Assembly: GCF_900078705.1 (NCBI RefSeq)
Contig: NZ_FKIF01000006.1
Location: 310,001 to 374,000 of the forward strand
Direction: 5' to 3'
Length of the DNA stretch: 64,000 nt
Source: Bordetella ansorpii
GTDB lineage: Bacteria; Pseudomonadota; Gammaproteobacteria; Burkholderiales; Burkholderiaceae_B
Every line of letters starts with the position of its first letter. Positions within the stretch are counted from its first letter, which is position 1. Under the pieces are notes generated by a model, which searched no databases, was not told the DNA's origin, and saw only the letters and a list, made by a program, of their open reading frames with translations. This document shows positions 59,243-64,000 of the stretch, piece after piece. A program made the position numbers and the translations under genes.

Positions 59243-59266
59243 TTGTAGGACAATCATGTACTACAA
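59243..59266. promoter_or_regulatory. Inverted-repeat operator between the SDR and GntR genes
   Basis: TTGTAG (59243-59248) and CTACAA (59261-59266) form an inverted repeat in the 71-nt divergent gap. A further TTGTAGGACAA lies within it. Such spaced palindromes fit GntR/FadR-type operators. Confidence 0.5.
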
Positions 59267-59280
59267 ACAAGGATAAAACC

Positions 59281-59925
59281 ATGCCGTCCCCAGACACCCC
59301 CCCGCCCGCCTCCGCTTCCGGCGCCGTCTTCGCCGGCATCGTCCACGGCCTGGAGGCGCAGACCTTCCTGCCCGGCCAGCGCCTGGTCGAGACCGAACTG
59401 GCCGAACAGTTCGGCGTAGGCCGCAACAGCGTGCGCGAGGCCCTGCAGAAGCTGGCCGCCGACGGCATCGTCGACCTGAACCGCCATCGCGGCGCGGCCA
59501 TCCGTGCGCTGACACTGGCCGATGCCCAGGACGTGCTGGAGATCGCCGAGTACATGACCGGGCTGCTGTCCGCCACGGCGGCGCGGCGGGCGGGAACGTC
59601 CGAGCACACACCCGCCCTGCATGCGGCCCTGGACGAATTGGACGGCGCCACCGGCCGCCAGGCCTTCCTCGCCGCGCGCCGCCACTTCTACCGCGCGCTG
59701 CTGGACGTGGCCGCGAACCGCGAACTCAAGCGCCTGTTTCCCGCGATCCAGATGCACGTGGTGCATGCGTGCTTTCGCGTGCCCGGCCTGCGCGAGCTGC
59801 GCCTGGCGGACTACCGCCGCATCGGCGCGGCGGTGCTGGCGGGACAGGCCGAGGCGGCGCGGCAGGCGGGCATCGGCCACGTGCGGCGTGTCCGTGAAGC
59901 CATCGAGGCAATGGCGGCGGAATGA
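59281..59925 (+). CDS. GntR-family (FadR-like) transcriptional regulator
   Basis: A 214-residue protein. The N-terminal winged helix has FLPGQRLVETELAEQFGVGR and NSVREALQKLAADGIVDLNR; the effector domain is the all-helical FCD type with YMTGLLSATAARRAGTS and ARRHFYRALLDVAANRELKR, including a His at a conserved metal position. AAGGA lies 9 nt before the ATG. It likely controls the divergent SDR/acyl-CoA dehydrogenase/phosphotransferase operon. Confidence 0.88.
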   Translation: MPSPDTPPPASASGAVFAGIVHGLEAQTFLPGQRLVETELAEQFGVGRNSVREALQKLAADGIVDLNRHRGAAIRALTLADAQDVLEIAEYMTGLLSATAARRAGTSEHTPALHAALDELDGATGRQAFLAARRHFYRALLDVAANRELKRLFPAIQMHVVHACFRVPGLRELRLADYRRIGAAVLAGQAEAARQAGIGHVRRVREAIEAMAAE

Positions 59926-60075
59926 CCCAAAGCATTTGGAAGACCAGTTAAATCCCAAAAAGAGATTAATAAATTTATTTCTATCTTTTTTAAAGAATAA
60001 AAAGTAAGCTGAAGGCATGCCCACCGGCGAGGGCCGCATCGCGCCTCGCCGGGTTCCCCCGCAAGCGGACCTGCC

Positions 60076-61254
60076 ATGCCTGCCTCCTCCTCTTTTCCGC
60101 GCCCCGCCGCGGCCGCGCTGGCCGCCGGCGCGGTGCTGGCCGTCGCCATGGGCTTCGGCCGTTTCGCCTTCACCGGCATGTATCCACTGATGCTGCGCGA
60201 CGGCTTCCTGCATCTGTCCGGCGGCTCGCTGGCGGCGTCCGCCAACTACGCTGGCTATCTGGCCGGCGCGCTGGCCCTGGGCCGCATGCGCGCCGCCTCG
60301 GCCTCTCGGGTCTGCGGCATCGGGCTGGCCGCCACCCTGCTGGTGCTGGCGGCCATGTCCTGGCAAATGCCGGATGCCCCGATGTATGTATTGCGCTTCA
60401 TCGCCGGCGTGGCCAGCGCCATGGCCATGGTGGCCGCCGCCGCCTGGCTGTTCCAGGTGGTCGGCCACCCGGGAGGCGCGCCCCTGTTGTTCGCCGGGGT
60501 GGGCGCCGGCATCCTGGTCTCGGCCGAACTGATCGCCGCCGGCAACCGGCTGGGCCTGCACAGCGCCGCGCTGTGGGGCATCCTGGCCGTGGCGGCCGGC
60601 ATGGTCACCTTGGCGCTGTGGCCGTTCCTGTCCGCGCGCGCGCCTCGCGCGGGCGCCCCCGCGCCAGCCCAGGCACACGCCCCGCGCCGGGACGGCCTGG
60701 GTCCCTGGCAGTTGACCGCCAGCTACGGCCTGGCGGGCTTCGGCTACATCGTCACCGCCACGTATCTGCCGCTGATCGTGCGCGATGCCCTGCATGGCAT
60801 CGATCCGGTGCACCTGTGGGCCGCTTTCGGCCTGGGCGCCATTCCCGCCTGTTTCTGGTGGCATCGCATCGATCGCGCACTGGGCGCGCGCCGCGCCCTG
60901 GCATTGAACCTGCTGCTGCAGGCCGTGGGCGTGGCGCTGCCGGTGCTCAGCCACACGCTGCCCGCCTATCTGGCCAGCGCGCTGCTGGTGGGTGGAACCT
61001 TCACCGGCACGGTCACCATCGCGATGCCGGCGGCGCGCCACGTGGCCAGCCAGGTGCCGTTCAACCTGATAGCCGCGCTCACCGCCGCCTATGGCGTGGG
61101 CCAGATCGCCGGCCCGCTGGCCTCCGGTTGGCTGTATGGTCTCGGTCACGGCTTCGACCCGGCCCTGGCCGCCGCCAGCGCGGCGCTGGTGCTGGGCGCC
61201 GCATTGTGCATGCGGCCCGCGGCCGCGCGGCGCGCCTGCGACGCACATGCCTAG
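60076..61254 (+). CDS. YbfB/YjiJ-family MFS transporter
   Basis: A 392-residue membrane protein with twelve hydrophobic segments. The first segment reads VLAVAMGFGRFAFTGMYPLM, the YbfB/YjiJ signature, followed by SASANYAGYLAGALALG-like glycine residues. The central loop is rich in Ala, Pro and Arg (SARAPRAGAPAPAQAHAPRR). The substrate is unknown; such genes often sit beside LysR regulators of aromatic or nitro compound use, as here. Upstream (59926-60075) is an AT-rich promoter region. The LysR gene follows after 26 nt. Confidence 0.88.
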   Translation: MPASSSFPRPAAAALAAGAVLAVAMGFGRFAFTGMYPLMLRDGFLHLSGGSLAASANYAGYLAGALALGRMRAASASRVCGIGLAATLLVLAAMSWQMPDAPMYVLRFIAGVASAMAMVAAAAWLFQVVGHPGGAPLLFAGVGAGILVSAELIAAGNRLGLHSAALWGILAVAAGMVTLALWPFLSARAPRAGAPAPAQAHAPRRDGLGPWQLTASYGLAGFGYIVTATYLPLIVRDALHGIDPVHLWAAFGLGAIPACFWWHRIDRALGARRALALNLLLQAVGVALPVLSHTLPAYLASALLVGGTFTGTVTIAMPAARHVASQVPFNLIAALTAAYGVGQIAGPLASGWLYGLGHGFDPALAAASAALVLGAALCMRPAAARRACDAHA

Positions 61255-61280
61255 GGCCTTGACTCTCTCTGTGTAAGACC

Positions 61281-62162
61281 ATGGAATTCGCCGAACTGGA
61301 AATCTTCCGCGCCGTGGCGCGCGAGCAAAGCGTCACCCGCGCCGCACAGGCGCTGGACCGCGTGCAGTCCAACGTCACTACCCGACTGAAGCAGTTGGAG
61401 GACGACCTGGGCGTCGCGCTGTTCCTGCGCGATGGCCGCCGCATGACGCTGACCCCCGAGGGCCAGGGGTTCCTCGATTACGCCGAACGCATCCTGGCGC
61501 TGGCCGAGGAAGCCCGCCAGTCCGTGCACGCTGGCCGGCCCAGCGGCACGCTGCGCGTGGGTTCGATGGAAAGCACGGCCGCCAGCCGCCTGCCCGGCCC
61601 GCTGGCGCGCTTCCATGCCTGCTGGCCCGACGTGCACGTCCAGATCCGCACCGGCACCACGCAGGCGATCGCCGACGCCGTGGCGGCGCATCAGCTCGAT
61701 TGCGCCGCCGTGGCCTATCCCGGCGACGGACCGGCCGCCTCCGCCGACCTGAGCCTGCTGGCGCCCGGCATCGAGGGCACCTACCTGTTCACCGAACAAC
61801 TGATGCTGGTGTTCCCGCCGGGCCATCCCGAGGTACGCACGCCGGCCGACGTCCAGGTGCGCAGCCTGGCCGGCTTCGCGCGCGGCTGCACGTATCGCCA
61901 ATACGCGCAGGACTGGCTGTCCCGCCCCGGCCTGCCGCACTGGAACGTCGTCGAGGTCAACTCGTATCACGCCATCATGGCCTGCGTGCTGGCCGGCACC
62001 TCGGTCGCCCTGCTGCCGCAATCGGTGCTGGAGCTGCACCGCGACGCCTGCGCCGTGCGCACCATGTTCCTGCGCGATGCCCACATCTTCATGATCCGGC
62101 GCGCAGGCTACGACACGGCCGCGTATCGCGCGCTGCTGCGCGAAATCCTGCGGGACGCCTGA
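61281..62162 (+). CDS. LysR-family transcriptional regulator
   Basis: A 293-residue LysR protein with HTH EFAELEIFRAVAREQSVTRA, RVQSNVTTRLKQLEDDLGVA and LFLRDGRRMTLTPEG. The substrate domain starts GTLRVGSMESTAASRLPGPL and ends near YDTAAYRALLREI. It is related to the PtrR/IlvY-like group of LysR proteins. The MFS gene lies 26 nt upstream and a nitronate monooxygenase gene 26 nt downstream, so all three are probably transcribed together and the regulator may control its own operon. Confidence 0.88.
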   Translation: MEFAELEIFRAVAREQSVTRAAQALDRVQSNVTTRLKQLEDDLGVALFLRDGRRMTLTPEGQGFLDYAERILALAEEARQSVHAGRPSGTLRVGSMESTAASRLPGPLARFHACWPDVHVQIRTGTTQAIADAVAAHQLDCAAVAYPGDGPAASADLSLLAPGIEGTYLFTEQLMLVFPPGHPEVRTPADVQVRSLAGFARGCTYRQYAQDWLSRPGLPHWNVVEVNSYHAIMACVLAGTSVALLPQSVLELHRDACAVRTMFLRDAHIFMIRRAGYDTAAYRALLREILRDA

Positions 62163-62188
62163 CCCCCTTCCCCTTCGAGGAGCCCTCC

Positions 62189-63274
62189 ATGCCCACTTCG
62201 TTCGCCGCCCGGCTGGGCCTGACCAGCCCCATCATCCAGGCCCCCATGGCCGGCGTCAGCACGCCCGCCATGGCCGCCGCCGTCTCCAACGCCGGCGCGC
62301 TGGGCTCGCTGGGCGTGGGCGCCATGGATGCCGCGGGCGCACGGCAAGCCATCGAGCAGACCCGCGCGCTGACCAGCCGCCCCTTCAACGTGAACCTGTT
62401 CTGCCATGCCCCCGCGGTGTCCGACCCGGCGCGCGAACAGCGCTGGCTGCGGTACCTGGCCGCCGAATACGCCGCTTTCGGCGCCGCCCCGCCCACGCAA
62501 TTGCGCGAGATCTACACCAGCTTCCTGGTGGACGACGCCATGCTGGACATGCTGGTGGAACAACGGCCCGCCGTGGTCAGCTTCCATTTCGGCCTGCCCG
62601 GGCCCGAGCGCATCCGCGCCCTGCGCGAAGCCGGCGTCTACCTGCTGGCCACCGCCACCAGCCTGGCCGAAGCGCGGCAGGCGGCCGGCGCGGGCATCGA
62701 CGCCATCGTGGCGCAGGGCATCGAGGCGGGCGGCCATCGCGGCGTATTCAATGAAAACGGCCCCGACGAGGGCCTGGGCACGCTGGCGCTGGTGCGCCTG
62801 CTGGCCACGCGCGTCGAGCAGCCGGTGATCGCCGCCGGCGGCATCATGGACGGCGCCGGCATCGCCGCGGCGCTGGCGCTGGGCGCGCAGGCCGCGCAGT
62901 TGGGCACGGCCTTCGTGGCCTGCCCCGAGTCGTCGGCCGACGCCGCCTACCGGCAGAACCTGCTGGCCGCCGACGCCCCGCCCACCACGCTGACCCGCGC
63001 CATCTCGGGCCGCCCGGCGCGCGGCCTGTCCAACCGCCTGAGCGCCCTGGGCGAGTCCGCCGACAGCCCGCCGGCGCCGGCCTATCCCATCGCCTACGAC
63101 GCCGGCAAGCACCTGCACGCGGCGGCCAAGGCGCAGGGCAACGCGGACTACGCCGCGCAGTGGGCCGGACAGGCGGCGCGGCTGGCCCGCAGCCTGCCCG
63201 CCGCCGAACTGGTGCGGCATCTGCGCGCCGAACTGGACGAAGCGATCCACGCCCTGAGCGCCCTCCGAGGTTGA
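62189..63274 (+). CDS. Nitronate monooxygenase
   Basis: A 361-residue FMN enzyme of the NMO/2-nitropropane dioxygenase family. The fold starts IIQAPMAGVSTPAMAAAVSN, then PFNVNLFCHAP, GPERIRALREAGVYLLATAT, AQGIEAGGHRGVFNENGPDE (with the conserved His) and PVIAAGGIMDGAGIAAALAL, the phosphate-binding part of the TIM barrel. It oxidises alkyl nitronates, protecting against nitrotoxins such as propionate 3-nitronate. GAGGAG lies 6 nt before the ATG. Confidence 0.92.
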   Translation: MPTSFAARLGLTSPIIQAPMAGVSTPAMAAAVSNAGALGSLGVGAMDAAGARQAIEQTRALTSRPFNVNLFCHAPAVSDPAREQRWLRYLAAEYAAFGAAPPTQLREIYTSFLVDDAMLDMLVEQRPAVVSFHFGLPGPERIRALREAGVYLLATATSLAEARQAAGAGIDAIVAQGIEAGGHRGVFNENGPDEGLGTLALVRLLATRVEQPVIAAGGIMDGAGIAAALALGAQAAQLGTAFVACPESSADAAYRQNLLAADAPPTTLTRAISGRPARGLSNRLSALGESADSPPAPAYPIAYDAGKHLHAAAKAQGNADYAAQWAGQAARLARSLPAAELVRHLRAELDEAIHALSALRG

Positions 63275-63460
63275 ACCCGGGCTGAAACGGGCGATGGCAT
63301 GGACACAATCACAAAAACGTCATATTTCATGTCATCCTCGTCTCATACAATCCGCAGCGACCCTTAGCCGTACGTCCGCGTGCATTGTTGGCTGCGGCGC
63401 CCACGGCGCCCGCCCCGCATGGCGTTGCGGCCATCACCTCAACGCCGGATACGTTTTCAC

Positions 63461-64000
63461 GTGGACATCGCTGCGCCAATTTTCGCGGGACTGGGCCTCT
63501 TCTTCATCGGCATCCGGTTGATCAGTTCGAACCTGAAGCAATTGGCGGGCCGCAAGATGCGCATGATGATCGCCAAGGCGCTGTCGGGCCACGGCTCGAT
63601 CGCCGTGTTCGGCCTGTCGGCCGGCGCCATCATGCAGAGCGTCAACGCGGTCACCTTCGTGCTGGTGGCCCTGGTCACGGCGGGCGCCGTGCAGACGCGC
63701 CGCGCCTTCCCCGTCATCAACTGGGCCAACCTGGGCACCTCCATGCTGGTGCTGGTGGCCGCCATCAACATGCACCTGCTGGTGCTGGTCCTGGTGGGCC
63801 TGACGGGTTTCGCCTACTACCTGAAGCTGGACGACTCGGCGCGCTACCGCCACCTGATCGGCGCGCTGCTGGGCGTGGGCCTGCTGTTCCTGGGCATCGA
63901 TTTCATCAAGGCGGGCACCGGGCCGCTCAAACAGCTGGACACGCTGCGCGTCTACCTGGAACTGTCCTCGCACTATTACCTGCTGAGCTTCGCGATGGGC
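63461..64000 (+). CDS. Na/Pi-cotransporter-family protein, N-terminal part (runs off the window)
   Basis: An open frame from a GTG at 63461 to the window end, 180 codons. The translation begins MDIAAPIFAGLGLFFIGIRL and contains a Na/Pi cotransporter half-repeat: LSGHGSIAVFGLSAGAIMQS and VNAVTFVLVALVTAGAV. In the family this position is a QSSSA motif; here it is QSVNAVT. Further membrane segments follow (MLVLVAAINMHLLVLVLVGL, then LLGVGLLFLGIDFIKAGTGP). No strong ribosome site is seen; AT-rich DNA at 63300-63350 may hold the promoter. Confidence 0.75.
   Translation, partial: MDIAAPIFAGLGLFFIGIRLISSNLKQLAGRKMRMMIAKALSGHGSIAVFGLSAGAIMQSVNAVTFVLVALVTAGAVQTRRAFPVINWANLGTSMLVLVAAINMHLLVLVLVGLTGFAYYLKLDDSARYRHLIGALLGVGLLFLGIDFIKAGTGPLKQLDTLRVYLELSSHYYLLSFAMG

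Noticed and set aside
1-64000. CRISPR arrays, tRNA or rRNA genes, prophage structural genes, integron attC arrays
   Set aside because: No regularly spaced direct repeats, no tRNA-like cloverleaf or rRNA segments, and no capsid, tail or integrase genes were found on reading both strands. The structured repeats at 32.5 kb are not accompanied by an integron integrase.

Overview
The window is 64 kb of GC-rich DNA with chromosomal gene content that fits an Alcaligenaceae beta-proteobacterium (Bordetella/Achromobacter group). The evidence is several Bug/TctC-type periplasmic receptors (here two) sitting in small catabolic clusters, a DUF1185 protein, DUF4148 secreted repeat proteins, a Methylophilus-like fmd amide/urea operon, and strong GC bias at third codon positions. 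Species cannot be fixed from sequence alone.

Left part (1-13.6 kb): the start of a PAS-domain protein, a ClcB-like chloride channel, a DUF883 protein, an MFS pump, a tandem pair of small secreted DUF4148 proteins whose leaders are duplicated with them, a MarR-GNAT fusion with a DMT exporter, a pirin, a PTS-EIIC/EAL fusion, an MFS/ArsR divergent pair and a small hypothetical protein.

13.9-16.6 kb is an accessory patch of lower GC. It holds two immunity-like genes, each preceded by a short in-frame coding tail whose stop overlaps the immunity start. This is what displaced (orphan) polymorphic-toxin modules look like. An IS5-type element with 17-bp perfect terminal repeats follows.

16.7-26 kb: a QseBC-like two-component pair with a DegP/HtrA protease closed by two tandem terminators, a second two-component pair with a CPBP protease and a lipoprotein, and a MarR/MATE divergent pair. 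26-32.5 kb: a catabolic cluster (beta-hydroxyacid dehydrogenase, DUF1185, Bug receptor, D-2-hydroxyacid dehydrogenase, aldehyde dehydrogenase, LysR).

32.5-33.1 kb is non-coding and carries two inverted copies of an 82-86 nt core. Each core sits inside a long hairpin of different sequence and contains an internal hairpin whose stem differs in a pairing-preserving way. This is the most unusual element in the window. 33-43.5 kb: gamma-glutamyltransferase with a peptide/glutathione-type binding protein, a CobW-type zinc GTPase gene broken by a one-base insertion inside a perfect 17-bp inverted repeat, a Bug/PIG-L/IclR cluster, and znuCBA. Zur-like palindromes precede both zinc loci.

43.5-54.6 kb: an amide/urea uptake and formamidase operon (urtABCDE-like, fmdA, fmdB) read leftwards. 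It faces a 1128-residue NCS1 transporter-histidine kinase-receiver fusion and a LuxR-type response regulator read rightwards, with two matching inverted repeats between them. 54.6-64 kb: a metallophosphoesterase, an APH-type phosphotransferase/acyl-CoA dehydrogenase/SDR operon divergent from a GntR regulator, an MFS/LysR/nitronate monooxygenase operon, and the 5' part of a Na/Pi-type transporter.
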